From Symsagittifera roscoffensis (taxonomy: Eukaryota; Xenacoelomorpha; Acoela; Convolutidae): DNA of 64,000 nucleotides. The notes under the pieces were generated by a model. That model saw only the letters and a program-made list of their open reading frames with translations. It did no database searches and was not told where the DNA came from. The first letter of the stretch is position 1; the number at the start of each line of letters is the position of its first letter. This document shows positions 45,006-56,869 of this stretch, one piece after another. A program made the position numbers and the translations under genes. The DNA is taken from positions 5,182,580 through 5,246,579 of the forward strand of contig NC_087063.1 in the NCBI RefSeq assembly GCF_963678635.1, in the 5' to 3' direction.

Positions 45006-47459
45006 TGTACTTTGACTATTACTTGCAGAAGAATGAATATATATTACAGTATAGAACAGTATAGAACAGTTACTTTCCTCAGTTACTTTCCTCAGTTACG
45101 AATTGAGACCATTTGGCCGAATATTAAGAGCGCCAGAAGTAGATTTTTGAATAGGAACTGGATGTCTCAGAGCAGATTTCGAGTGATTCATGACAGTTGT
45201 ATGGGAAATCATAGCCGTCCCGGTTGACCAAAGAGCTGAAATTGCATTCAGAAGTTGATCTACGGAAGCAAACAAGGAATGCTGTTGTTGTAATCGTTGA
45301 GTTTTTTAGCGAATGAGATGCAGCTCAGTTTATAGTGCCCAAAGCGATTAGTGCGATTGTCAATTATCAAATGACAATTGTCAAACTGCAAGACTCATCC
45401 GCCTCGAAAAATCATTAGTTATTTTTAAGCCAACTGAAAAGTAGTTATGGTAAACTAGAACCCTTAGGAGAAATCAAGTAACAAACCTTTCTGAAATCTC
45501 ACAGCAGAATATTTGAAATTTACATGACCAAAGCTAAACATACCTCAGAAAATGGTTTCTTAGTTTAATCAAAGTTTTACATCTGTAAAAACAGCTGCTG
45601 GAAACAGCAATCAGCAGCGTTACAACTTCACTGGAACAATCGCCGGTAAAGATCCTGTTCCCGTATGACTGGGAATCAATGCTTTTGTTCGAGAACCAGG
45701 AGGAGCAATTCGCGACCACGCAGAAAGCGAAGCTTCTCCTCGAGGGGCCTTAGGGCCCGTGAGTCGATCCCTGTGAGTATGTTATGTCTGCATAAATGTG
45801 CTCACTAAATAATTAAAAGTTCAAGCTTCAAACTACTGGGGCCATGAAATGGCAATTCCTGCGCTCGTAGGCTCAACAGTTGAGGATGAAACTACTCCTT
45901 TTTCAAGACTCCAGCAACCCCAGTCAAAGCTGTCGGTACCGGAAATTTGACGCATTGCTCAAAATTTTCAGTCGTTGATTCCCTTTCTCCAAACCTCACG
46001 CAACAATGCAACCAGCCGCTGCTTGCTACGCTCCCAAAGAGCGGAACTACCTATTCAAGAGTCATAAAAACTGGAAAAACAAACAAGAACAAAGTCAACT
46101 CTGTTTCACTAATGCTAATTTGACTTCTCAATGATTCTCTGAAGTTTGATCCAATCCGTGTAAAATTTTTACAATTTCTTTTTTTCTCATGTAGTGGATG
46201 AATTAAAGTTGCAAGTGTCAGTCTTGACCAAAAAATAAAAAATACCCAAAAACTAGCTATTTTTTTTTCTAAATTATTTCAGTCCAAATAACCATTTACA
46301 AAAGAGAAACAAGTTTTTTCTGTGAGAGGTAGACATACTTAGTGTATTAGGTCATAATTGAAACCCTGTAAATCGCTTGAAAGAAATGAAAAGTTTTGTT
46401 TTTTCTTTTTCAACTTGAAACAAACTTTATTTTAAACTCATTTTTAAAAGTATGAATTCTTTGAGAGAGAAACGCAATTGCTCAGCAACAACTCATCAAT
46501 CATCAGCAAGAGCATTCGTTTTGCTTTTACTAAATAGTAAAAACTATTTGTAGTATAGTTCAAATTAACAAAAATCAAAAGCTTAAAATTCAACTTGAAG
46601 GAGTTGTTTTTATGCAAAATTAATGCGTTTTTGCAATGTTTGACTGAAGGGAAAAATTTTGGGCAGACATTCTGCTTGGTAGAATGAAAATTCAGTTTTG
46701 TCTCGGTTTACCAGAGTAGCTGACTTTTTTCAAAAATTAATTTTTTTTGTTGATATTTCAATTTTTCAAGCCATAATTTCAAAAGCTTGTTAAATTTTTT
46801 CAAAAGTTTTTGTTGCCCTATCATAGGAGAACATGATTAGACCCCATAGTCTATAGTATATCTTGTTCACCACAACAACATTTTTGAGGCTCAGCGCACA
46901 AGTCGAAATCCTAAATTTTAGAAAACGATGAAAGGTTTTAAAAAGACAATTTCTGATGGCAATTGACAATAATTTTACTATTGTAAACTAAAGGACTAAG
47001 GGGCTGCCCAATTCAGTATATAATCACCTCACTAACTTAAACATTCATATGTCTAATCATGTGCAAAAATTGTAGACTGAAAATTTACGCAAGGATTTGC
47101 TTTTTTTTGTAGAACTTGTCATACTCGCGCAGGGGAGAAATTTTTGACCGGGAAAATGCTATAAAACAGCATCTATCTCTGTTCGTTAGCCTGTCACTGA
47201 TCACTGATATGAAAACTTAGTTTTTTTTCGGTAAATTTATCCAGCGGCTCTCTGAACATTTTCCAGTATGCTAAAAGTCTTTCTGAAACAATTGGATACT
47301 TATTTGGATACTTTTAAACAAACATTGAAGAAACTGAAGTTTTTTTCTACTATTTCGATTGAAGTTAAATGTTTGACCATGTTTAACCTTTAATTTTTGT
47401 CTTAATTGAAAAATTTGCTAAAGAATGGTTGATCCCCATAGTCAAGTGTATATTCTGTT
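45006..47459. other. No firm gene; coding-like patches
   Basis: Near 45.59-45.75 kb one plus frame reads SLEQSPVKILFPYDWESMLL, then FENQEEQFATTQKAKLLLEG before a stop. Near 45.9-46.13 kb another reads AVGTGNLTHCSKFSVVDSLS and continues to SRVIKTGKTNKNK. Both have higher G+C than the flanks and may be exons or element relics, but I cannot name them or join them. The rest is AT-rich and empty. Confidence 0.3.
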
Positions 47460-48060
47460 CAGATCATTAACTATTAGGTTCAGAGCTGAATTATCAATTT
47501 CCCCCAAACCTGATAGAGAACACTTCACATTCCATTTTGCTGGTGTTTCCAGTTGGGGTTTTGTTGTATTTCCTTTAATATTCTTGTCTGGAATGAAAAT
47601 ACTCTCCTCATACACGATGATACATCACGGATGATACAACACAGACTTGAAGGTAAATCAGCGTAAAAGTAAACAGTCAAACCTCAAAGTGTTAGTATTG
47701 AGTTCTTTACGAGGACTGACTAAAATAACTGAAAATTAAAACGACAGTTCATATCAAAAACAATAAGTTTCAGAACTATATTATACATTTGCACCAAACC
47801 TGATAGAGTAAACTTGCCATTACACTTTGCTGCTATTTCCAAATGGTGGTTAGTGGTATTTCCATTTATATGCATGTCTGGATTAAAACTACTCTCTTTA
47901 AACCGTATATACAATAAAGTGTGGGTGTTTAAACAAGACTTGAAGGTATATCATCGTGAAACAAAAAATTCAAACCATAAAACTTTAGTAATGATTTCCT
48001 TAAGAGGACTGACTAATATAACCGAAAATAAAAACGACAAACCAAAAATCACTATTCAGC
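47460..48060 (+). repeat. Two-unit tandem duplication (290 bp) with open frames
   Basis: TGATAGAG at 47511 and 47801 marks two units of about 290 bp. Both encode similar peptides: FHFAGVSSWGFVVFPLIFLS in unit 1 and LHFAAISKWWLVVFPFICMS in unit 2. Unit 2 stays open to 48065, about 84 codons, ending GLTNITENKNDKPKITIQL. Unit 1 is closed by a stop after SYTMIHHG. A hydrophobic segment is kept in both, so the protein was perhaps membrane-associated. Not recognised. Confidence 0.5.
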
Positions 48061-49227
48061 TTTAACCTACACTTGTGGTTAGACAAAAAACAAAACATTA
48101 AAACCAAAGCTCAAAAATTCACTTCTCTGTTTTGTCTTGTCAACATCAACTTCTTGTGATAGTAATTTAAAGATTTGATTCAAATCAATTTGCTTGAAAA
48201 ACTATAATGAAACAATGCATAATTCTTCAGCAATAAAAATCGACCTAGAGGTTTTTAAATGTGGAGTAGTTCTCAGCTCAAATAAGAGACTAAAACGGAA
48301 CAAAAAAATGTTCAACGTATGCAGGGCCCAATTTTCCTAACCCAAAGTCAAATGTGGTGAGCGTCTTGAAGTGCCTGCTTTGCTTCTACTTCTGATCTAC
48401 AATTGGCAACAACGAAAATCAACATTCAGCTCACAAACGGCACGAACACCTCCAATCGAGTTTTCAAACCGCTTTCAACGGCAGCTTAAAAAATATTTAA
48501 CTGAGTTTCAATGAAAGTGAGATCGATTTGCCGGATTTCATGGATTGAGGAGAAGAGAAATCATAGATGATTTGAATTTTGTCTAACTAGGATCAAACAA
48601 AAACTAGCTTTCAGTAGAGGTGAGCATGATCAAGCACATCACTGGTGAAGAGATGAGGAAAACCAGAAATCATGCTATACCTGATTACTTACTTGTTTCA
48701 AAACGATTATGGCGGACTAGAAACAGGAAAATACATTTAAAAGACTGGGATCAATCTGAATAGAGTCAACTGCTTGGCTTCGCAAAGAAGCGTAAGGTTA
48801 ATGGAAGAAAAAACCCAAGTAAACATCAATTTTCAAAAGTTTATCCGATGCATGCCGAGAGTTATTAACTTCCCTCAAATGAACTTAAAAGCAGATCTTT
48901 GTTAGGTTGGTCAACATTGAAACGAAAAACAACAACAAGTGCTTTTTCTATTGCTTTATTGCAGCATGTCAATTAAAAAACGAACCTGCTTTCTATGAGG
49001 TATCGAAAAAAGGCCAAAAAAACAGAGTTTGCTATAAATGAAGACAGAAGAGACGAAGAAGAGAAAAATGAGGACCACGGACACGAAACCGCGCAAAATG
49101 AAGTGAAAGAAAAACAAAGAAAAAAGTCAAGATTGAAGGAGAACTCAATATGCCATAAAAAATCTAGATACTGACCGATTTGAAAAAAGAACAACGTTGA
49201 AACCAACGTATACGAGTTTCAGCCAAC
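48061..49227. other. Flank upstream of the polymerase relic
   Basis: No firm gene. A G+C-richer patch at 48.32-48.50 kb (one frame reading TAFNGSLKNI, stop, LSFNESEIDLPDF) may be the decayed N-terminal part of the polymerase relic that follows, but the similarity is too weak to claim. Confidence 0.35.
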
Positions 49228-50411
49228 AAGGTGTTCAGTAAATTCGCTTGTCGATCAATAGGTCATATTCGCAATCTCTATCTCACCACGGACGTGCTAC
49301 TGCTAGCTTCAGTGTTCGAAGCATGTGATCATATGATTTCTCATTGTGTGTAAAGCAGACCTCCGGCTACTAGCTGAACCCGACCACCTTGATCTGGGAG
49401 AACGCGCGATAAGTGGTGGAATGTCATCAGTATATGCCAAAAAATGGAAGGCGAACAATCACTACCTAAAAGGATTATGATAAAAACAATGAATCATTGT
49501 CTATATTCAGCATACTTACTAATAACCTCTATGGAGGCATAAAGCAACCATAATTTATACCCTTGCAAAAACTTTTGCGGGGAGATGATCAAGTTGCTTA
49601 TCCTAATCTATCCTCAAAAAGAGAACAGTAATTGGGGATACATAGTTGAGGCAGATCTGGAGTTCACGGAGGAACTACACGAATACCTCATAGATTACCC
49701 ACCAGCGCTCTCAAAAGAACTTGTTCATTTTTCAGACTTAAGCACGAGCCAAGTACAAATGCTAGGGAACATCGGAATCACCAGTCTACCAAAATTACCC
49801 AAACTTAATAAGTCCCTACAAACAAAAGAGGTCTGTCTGCTGTACTACTTAACTTTTCGGCTCTACGTTCAAATAGAAGTAAAGATAACCCTCATAAACA
49901 GAATGCTACGGATTTCAAGGAAATGTATGGTGTGCAAACGGAACAGAAAGAAGTTTTGTCTGATTTGAAATGAAAATGAGTTGATACAAACGCTTTGCCA
50001 TAGCTCTGTTAAATCCTTATAAAAAATCGTTGAAGATCTGGCAACAGTAACATACAACCCCACATCCATCTGATGCGATAAGCCAACAAAATCGGGTGCT
50101 GCGATTCTGTACCACGCAAACCCTTTGTTTTTAGGCTTCACAACGTTCAAATTAAACTAAAGTTGTCCCTAGAATTGTTATACTCAGATACTGAAAATTT
50201 CGCAAATGTAGTACAAACAGACAATAATTATACGGATTTGAAGGAAATGAGTCAGCGCAATGATTTTTCCAAATTTTCAAAAAGTTCACAGATGTATAGT
50301 GACTCCAAAAGATTTGAAATTTTGAAATGGAGACTCGATATAGGGAAATTGATCGAGAAATTTCTTGACCTAAAATCAAGGTTGCGCTCTTTGAAGGTTA
50401 AAAATTATTAA
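49228..50411 (+). pseudogene. Protein-primed family B DNA polymerase relic, copy 1
   Basis: Successive frames follow the order of polymerases of Polintons/Mavericks and related viruses. Exo III-like IGHIRNLYLTTDVLLLASVF is near 49.26 kb, followed by AISGGMSSVYAKKWKANNHY near 49.42 kb. The motif A region LTNNLYGGIK near 49.52 kb has lost its catalytic Asp. Then come IVEADLEFTEELHEYLIDYP (49.64 kb), SGAAILYHANPLFLGFT (50.09 kb) and motif C LLYSDTENF (50175-50201), where the usual DTDS reads DTEN. Many stops and frame changes make it inactive. About 100 bp that are present in copies 2 and 3, near the conserved NTxLR and FxKxM region, are missing here. The strain of element cannot be told. Confidence 0.75.
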
Positions 50412-51403
50412 AATTAGGCCCTAGAATGGATTCCAATTGCTCTCGTAAGAGTAGAAATTGGATTGTAATCTGGATACCGTTTTTAAAAACCTAATACAGA
50501 GCAACTACTAAAGTTGCGACTCGTTCATCCATTTCGCCTCTATGCATTTTGTGTTGATCTACCCCTTAATGAAAACACTCTTTTATAGTATAAAAGCAAA
50601 GAGTTATGGAAAACACTCTTTTAAAATGTTTCACCCTCTGTCTTGATAAAAAAAGATAAGGATGTCACTTTAGTTTATGCCAGAAAAGTTGGCTGATAAG
50701 TAATTGATGAGCGCGTGGTTTCATTTTGTTGTAGATAGCACCCCTGGACTCAGCGCCAAAGGAATTGCTGGGAAAAGTCAAAAATATCTAAATCATCATT
50801 GCTTTTGATGCCTTGTGTGAATAGACAACGTTTCGAGTGAAAAGTGTAAGCATTTGATCACACAAACACGAGATTCACACTGTTAGTATCAATCAGGTTT
50901 GTGTTAAAAAAAAACAACTTTTGTAGACTCCAAGTGATTTTTGACTGCTAAAATAGCTGCATCTTCATTTTAAGTATCACGCTTGAGAATGCTTTTGTCA
51001 ACCAGATTTCATTAAAAGTTTGAGAAAAATTTTAGGAGTGTAATTAGAATAATAAAGAGAAAATTGAAAATATTAAATTTTTTCACAACCCAATGTCAAC
51101 AGTTTGGCTAAGGTTAATTTAGTCCCAAATAACATTTTTTGTTCCCGATCAAGAAAAAATGCGTTTGAAATACTCACGAAAAGAGCTGAACCAAAACCTG
51201 GCTGGTAGTTTTAGAATAGTGGAAAAATTTTGCAAACGCTACAGTGCACTTTATACAAAGCAGAAGAAAAACAGAGGAAAAAGTAGAAATGAGCAAAGAA
51301 ATCGAGGAAAACAATTCACAAATTGAGCCAGATTCCCTGGTGACTGCTACAAATTACTAAAATTTGTGCAACTGCTTCGAAATTGGCAACGGTTAATTTT
51401 TGT

Positions 51404-52150
51404 CAGACTTAAGCCCGAGCTGAGTACAAATGCTACTGGAAATTGGACTCACCAGTCTACCGAAAGTACCCAAACTTAATCAGTCCGTACAAGCAAAAGA
51501 GGTCTAAGTGCTGTACGACTTAACTCGTTGGCTCTACGTTCAATTAAAAGTAAAGATAACCCTCATTAACAAAATGCTGCAATTCCGACAAGTTAAATAG
51601 ATGGACTCACTTGTAGAAATGAACACTCAGTTGAGGGGGACTGCATTGAATTGATTTGGAGAGAATTTTTATAAGATCATGGTGATTATTGCTTTCATTA
51701 CAATATGGAGTGCAAACGGAGCAGAAGAAAGTTAAGTATGATTCGAAATGATAATGAGTTGATGCAAACGCTTTGCCATAGCTCTGTTAAATCCTTTTAA
51801 AAATCGTTGAAGATCTGGCAACAGTAACATCCAACCCCACATCCATCTGATGCGATAAGCCAACAAAAGCAGGTGCTGCGATTCTGGATCACGCAAACCC
51901 TTTGTTTTTAGGCTTCACAACTTCAAATTAAACTAAAGTTGTCCATAGAATTGTTATACTCAGATACTGACAATTTCGCAAATGTAGAACAAACAGACAA
52001 TAATTATACGGATTTGAAGGAAATGAGTCAGCTTTCAAAAACTCACAGATGTATAGTGACTCCAACCGATTTGAAGTTTTAAAATGGGAACTCGATTTAT
52101 GGAAATTGATCGAGGAAAAATTTGACAATCAAAGTTGCGCTCACTGAAGA
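51404..52150 (+). pseudogene. Family B DNA polymerase fragment, copy 2
   Basis: Homologous to the later part of copy 1. It keeps the segment with EMNTQLRGTALN and ENFYKIM near 51.62-51.69 kb that copy 1 lacks. Motif C near 51951-51977 reads LLYSDTDNF, retaining the Asp-Thr-Asp that the other two units have changed. A deletion of about 18 bases follows shortly after, near 52.03 kb. Stops are frequent. Confidence 0.7.
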
Positions 52151-53170
52151 TTAAAGTTTATTAACAATTATCTAAAAAGCAATCTTTTGCTCTCGATTGC
52201 ATTCTAATTGCTCTCGTAAGAGTGATAAATGGCTTTTAATCTGGATACCATTCTTAAAAACCTAATACAGAGCAACTACTAAAGTTGCGACTCGTTCATC
52301 CATTTTGCCTCTATGCATTTTGTGTTGAGCTACCACTTAAAGAAAACACTCTTTTATAGTATAAAATCAAAGAGTTATGGAAAACACTCTTTTAATTTAT
52401 TTCTTCCTCTGTCATGGTAAAAAAAACTAAAGATGTTAATTTTATTTAAGCCAAAAAAATGGTTGATCAGTAATCGATGAGCGCGTGGTTTCATCTTGTT
52501 GTAGTTAGCACCCCGAGACTCAGCGCCAAAAGAATTGCTTGGAATAGTCACAAGTACCTAACACATTAATGCTTGGGAAGCCTTGTTTGATTACCCAACG
52601 TTCCGAGCAAAAAGTGTAAGCATTCGATCACATCAACACGAGAATCACACTGTTATTATTAGTTAAATTTGTGTAAAAAAACACAATTTTTTAGACTCCA
52701 AGCAATTTTTTTGACTGATAATATCGCGGCCTCTTCACCTTAAGTAGCACACTTGAGGATGCTTTTGTCAACTAGATTTTAATAAATGTTCGAGAGAATT
52801 TTTAGGAGTATAACGAGATTAATAAAGAGATAAATGAAAACTATATATAATTTTTTTCACAACCCAATATCAACAGTTTGGCTAAATTTAAATTAGTTGC
52901 AAAAAACAATTTTTTGTTCCCGATCAAGGAAGAATGCGTTTGAAATACTCACGAAAAGAGCTGAACCAAAACCTGGCTGGGAGTTTTAGAATAATTTCGC
53001 AAACGCAACCATGCACTTTATACGAAGCAGAAGAAAAACAGAGGAAAAGGAAGAAATGAGCAAAGAAATCGAGAAAAACAATTCACAAATTGAGCCAGAT
53101 TCCCTGGTGACTGCTACAAATTACTAAAATTTGTGCAACTGCTTCGAAATTGGCAGCGATTAATTTTTGT

Positions 53171-53935
53171 CAGACTTAAGCCCGAGCTGAATTCAAATGC
53201 TACTGGAAATTGGAATCACCAGTCTACCGAAAGTAACCAAAATTAATCAGTCCATACAAGCAAAAGAGGTCTATGTACTGTACTACTTAACTCTTTGGCG
53301 CTACGTACAATTAAAAGTAAAGATAACCCTCATTAACAGAAGGCTGCAGTTCCGATAAGTTAAACAGATGGACCATTTGTAGAAATAAACACTCAGTTGA
53401 GGGAGGCAGCATCGAATTGATTTAAAGAGATTTTTTATAAGATCATGGCGATTATTGCTTTCATTACAGTATGGTGTGCAAACGGAACAGAAGGAAGTTA
53501 ATTCTGATTCGAAATAAAAATGAGTTGATGCAAACGCTTTGCCATAGCTCTTTTAAATCCTTATAAAAATCGTTGAAAATCGGGCAACAGTAACATACAA
53601 CCCTACATCCATCTGATGCGATAAGCCAACAAAAGAAGGTGCTGCGATTCTGTCCCATGCAAACCCTTTGTTTTTAGGCTTCACAACTTCAAATTAAACT
53701 AAAGTTGTCCATAGAATTGTTATACTCAGATACTGAAAATTTCGCAAATGTAGTACAAACAGACAATAATTATACGGATTTGAAGGAAATGAGTCAGCAC
53801 AATGGTTTATCCGAACTTTCAAAAAGTTCACCGATGTATAGTGAGTCCAAAAGATTTGAAGTTTTAAAATGGGGACTCTATTTAGGGAAATTGATCGAGA
53901 AAAAATTTGACAATCAAAGTTGCGCTCACTGAAGG
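53171..53935 (+). pseudogene. Family B DNA polymerase fragment, copy 3
   Basis: Homologous to copies 1 and 2. The C-terminal frame at 53705-53932 is open for 75 codons and contains LLYSDTENF, NNYTDLKEMSQHN and LYLGKLIEKKFDNQS. These parallel the DTDS box and the GKxKDExxG region of protein-primed polymerases. Upstream parts carry stops. Confidence 0.7.
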
Positions 53936-54935
53936 TTAAAGTTTAGTAGCAATTAACTAAAAAACAATTATTAGCACTCGATTGGATTCTAATTGCTCTC
54001 GTAAGAATAACAAAAGGATTTCAATTTAAAACCTAATACAGAGCAACTACTAAATTTGCGACTCGTTCATCCATTTTGCTTCTATGTATTTTGTGTTCAG
54101 CTACTCCTTAAAGAAAACACTCTTTTATAGTATAGAATTAAAGAGTTATGGAAAACACTCTTTTAATTTAATTCTCCCCCTGTCATGGTAAAAAAGATAA
54201 AGATGTTAATTTTGTATGCCAGAGAAATTGGTTGATCAGTAATCGATGAGCGCGTGGTTTCATCTGGTTGTAGATAGCACCCCGAGACTCAGCGCCAAAG
54301 AATTGCTTGGAAAAGTCACAAGTACCTAACTCATTAATGCTTGGGAAGCCTTGTTTGATTACACAACGTTCCGAGTAAAAAGTGTAAGCATTCAATCACA
54401 TCAACACGAGATGCACACTCTTAGTATTAATTAAGTTTGTGTTAAAAAATACAAATTTTTAGACTCCAAGCTATTTTTTGACTGATAAAATTGCGGCCTC
54501 TTCACCTTAAGTATCACAATTGCGGATGCTTCTGTCAACTAGATTTCATTGAATGTTTGACAGAGTTTTTAGGAGTATAACGAGTAAAATAAAGAGATAA
54601 AAGAAAATCATTTAGAAAAATTTCACAAACCAATATCAACAATTTGGCTAAAATTATTTTAGGTCCAGAAAACAAATTTTTTGTTCCGATCAAGGAAATT
54701 TGCATTTGAAAAACTCACAAAAAGAGCTGAACCGAAATCTGGCTGGTAGTTTTAGAATAGTGGAAAATTTTTGCCAACGCACCCGTGCACTTTATACGAT
54801 GCAGGAAAAAACAGAGGAAAATAGAGAAATGAGCAAAGAGATTGACAAAAACAATTCAGGAGTTGAGCCAGATTCCCCGGTGACTGCTTAAAATTACTAA
54901 AAATTGTGCAACTGCTTTGAAATTGACAATGTTTA

Positions 54936-55262
54936 GTTTTTGTCTAATCGTTTTTTGTTGATTTTACTTATAAGTTTGGTTTATACATTTTGCACGAAAA
55001 AATTTAATTTACAGAAAGAAAACTTGTCCTGATAACAATTGAACACAACTTGCGAATAATTTTAAAAAACAAGCACAGTCGGCGTTGTTTGATTCAGTCA
55101 AACGAAAAAGAAACCTTGATTGAAGTAGTTTTGGATAAATAAAACAGTAAAACTAAACCAATCGTTGACCTTAAGAAAAAAAATCATTGGTGGCGGCAGT
55201 GATTGAGAAAAACCATGCATTTCAATTTCTTTTTAGAGCTTGAAAAAATTAAAAATACTTTG
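54936..55262. other. No gene seen
   Basis: AT-rich junction between the polymerase array and the next repeat. Nothing supported. Confidence 0.5.
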
Positions 55263-56680
55263 AAACTTGAGACTTTTTTTCAAAAATTCTTTATTATTAT
55301 CCGTCAGGGAACCAGAAGACTCTAGTTCTTTTATTTTCATCCTTTGTGTGGGGGCCTTGGACCATGAAATTGGTTTCTGGTCAACTAACAGCAAGGCGCA
55401 CGAAAAAGCACCATTTTCCCACTCATGGATCAGAGGAGCCAAAAACAAATTTCTTAGGCGCCCACGAGAAACCTCCTCTCTCAAAAACCCCCCTTCTCCA
55501 AGGGTCCCTGGCGGAACCCTGTACCACTTTTTGCCGTATAAATAAGTTTTATCGAGGCTATTGAAGCTCAGGAGATCTATGAAGACAACTTGATAGGAAT
55601 AAGATCTGAATTGTGACAGGATCATATTAAAATTGAGTTTTAAAAAAAATGAGCAATCCCATTATCTCATCTACTCTGAAAAAGTCATCTTCGACAAACG
55701 ATGTCTGTGAAAAAAATGTGTTATCAACAATTAGTTTCCTCTGTTACACGCCATAAAAAAACGTAACGGTATTTTAGACGAAAAAAGTGTTCTTTTATTT
55801 ACCATACTGCTTCACATTTCTACAAACCAAACTTAATATTTGTTGTTGGAACAATTTTTCCACCCATATGGTTACGTTTTCTACACTGTTATGTTCGCGT
55901 TCGTACTGTAAGCTCATTGCTCATAAACGTATAGTTTTCAATGGACTGCACATTTTGCACGTTTATAATTTAAAACTTGAGACTATTTTTTTTTAAATTC
56001 TTTTTAACTATCCGCCAGGGAACCAGAAGACTGTAGTTTTTTATTTTCATCCTTTGTGTGGGGGCCTTGGACCATGAAATTGGTTTCTGATCAACTAACA
56101 GCAAAGCGCAGGAAAAAGCACCAACTTCCCACTCATGGATTAGAGGAGCCAAAAACAAAGTTCTTAGGCGCCCACGAGAAACCTCCACTCTCAAAAACCC
56201 CCTTCTCCAAGGGTCCCTGGCGGATCCCTATACCACTTTTTGCTGTATAAATATATTTTACTAAGGCTATTGAAGCTCAGGAGATCTATGAAGACAACTT
56301 GATAGGAATAAGATCCTGAGTTTTGACAGGATCATATTTAAATTGAGTTTTAAAAAAAGTGAGCAATCCCAATATCTCATTTACTCGGAGAAAAGTAGTC
56401 TTCAACAAACGATGTCTGTGAAGAAAATGTGCTATCAACAATTAGTTTCCTCTGTTACACGCCATAAAAAATGTAACGGTAAATTAGACGAAAAAAGTGT
56501 CCTTTTATTTACCATACTGTGTCACATTTCTTCAAACCAAAACTTAATATTTGTTGTTGGAACAATTTTGCCACACAGATGGTTACGTTTTCTAATTTGT
56601 TATGTTCGCGTTCATACTGTAAGCTCATTGTTCATAAAAAAAAATTTCAATAGACTGAACATTTTGAAGTCCATCTTTGT
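55263..56680. repeat. Direct repeat, 710-bp period, two units, each with a TATA box
   Basis: Unit 1 starts at 55263 and unit 2 at 55973 (AAACTTGAGACT). Both share a G+C-richer block (GTGTGGGGGCCTTGGACCAT, then CTCCAAGGGTCCCTGGCGGA), TATAAATA at 55537-55544 and 56246-56253, and a downstream block with AGCTCAGGAGATCTATGAAG. The second unit ends about 200 bp before gene E. The arrangement looks like a duplicated promoter or an LTR-like regulatory unit. Confidence 0.8.
56235..56262 (+). promoter_or_regulatory. TATA box candidate upstream of gene E
   Basis: TATAAATA at 56246-56253, preceded by a G+C-richer stretch and repeated exactly in the upstream unit. It is about 620 bp before the gene E ATG. 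Since that ATG follows a splice acceptor, transcription could start here and reach gene E through a 5' exon. Confidence 0.35.
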
Positions 56681-56795
56681 TTTCGTTATAGAAGAAATTT
56701 TTTGTTCTTACGCTGTTAAACTACGCAGGTCTAAAACTAAATTCGATCTCCTCCAACTCAGATTTGGAGCGAAAAAAGAAAATTCAGACATTTGA
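56412..56795 (+). CDS. Possible 127-residue hydrophobic protein
   Basis: The ATG at 56412 opens 127 codons to a TGA at 56793; the frame is open even further upstream. It contains KSVLLFTILCHISSNQNLIF and VVGTILPHRWLRFLICYV, which could be membrane segments, and a basic C-terminus. The equivalent in the upstream repeat unit is broken by several changes, which argues against strong selection. It may only be a chance frame within the repeat or the 5' leader of gene E. Confidence 0.2.
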   Translation: MSVKKMCYQQLVSSVTRHKKCNGKLDEKSVLLFTILCHISSNQNLIFVVGTILPHRWLRFLICYVRVHTVSSLFIKKNFNRLNILKSIFVFVIEEIFCSYAVKLRRSKTKFDLLQLRFGAKKENSDI

Positions 56796-56869
56796 AGTAA
56801 CTAAAAACATCACATTCTATTTATCTGAAAGAAAGCTTATTGTTGTGTACAGAAAAACTAATTGCGCTA

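Larger units (their letters stand above)
49733..54935 (+). repeat. Tandem array of three 1.7-kb units carrying polymerase fragments
   Basis: Unit starts, marked by CAGACTTAAGC, lie at 49733, 51404 and 53171, so the units measure 1671, 1767 and about 1765 bp. A trace of the junction sequence (TGTGCAACTGCTT-GAAATTG) follows unit 3 at 54.9 kb. Each unit has a polymerase C-terminal fragment in its first 700 bp and then about 1 kb of flanking sequence, which includes a short frame starting LNQNLAGSFRIVEKFC or similar near 51.19, 52.96 and 54.73 kb. In unit 3 this frame is open for 63 codons; in units 1 and 2 an indel breaks it. The duplication came after the polymerase had already moved or begun to decay. 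Confidence 0.85.

Noticed and set aside
51490-51705. Possible intron in polymerase units 2 and 3 ending TTTCATTACAG
   Set aside because: The segment itself reads as conserved polymerase sequence (NTxLR and FxKxM), so its absence from unit 1 is better explained as a deletion.
55233-55625. 130-codon minus-strand frame in the 710-bp repeat
   Set aside because: Its counterpart in the second unit is shorter and shifted, and composition follows the repeat; no sign of selection on this frame.
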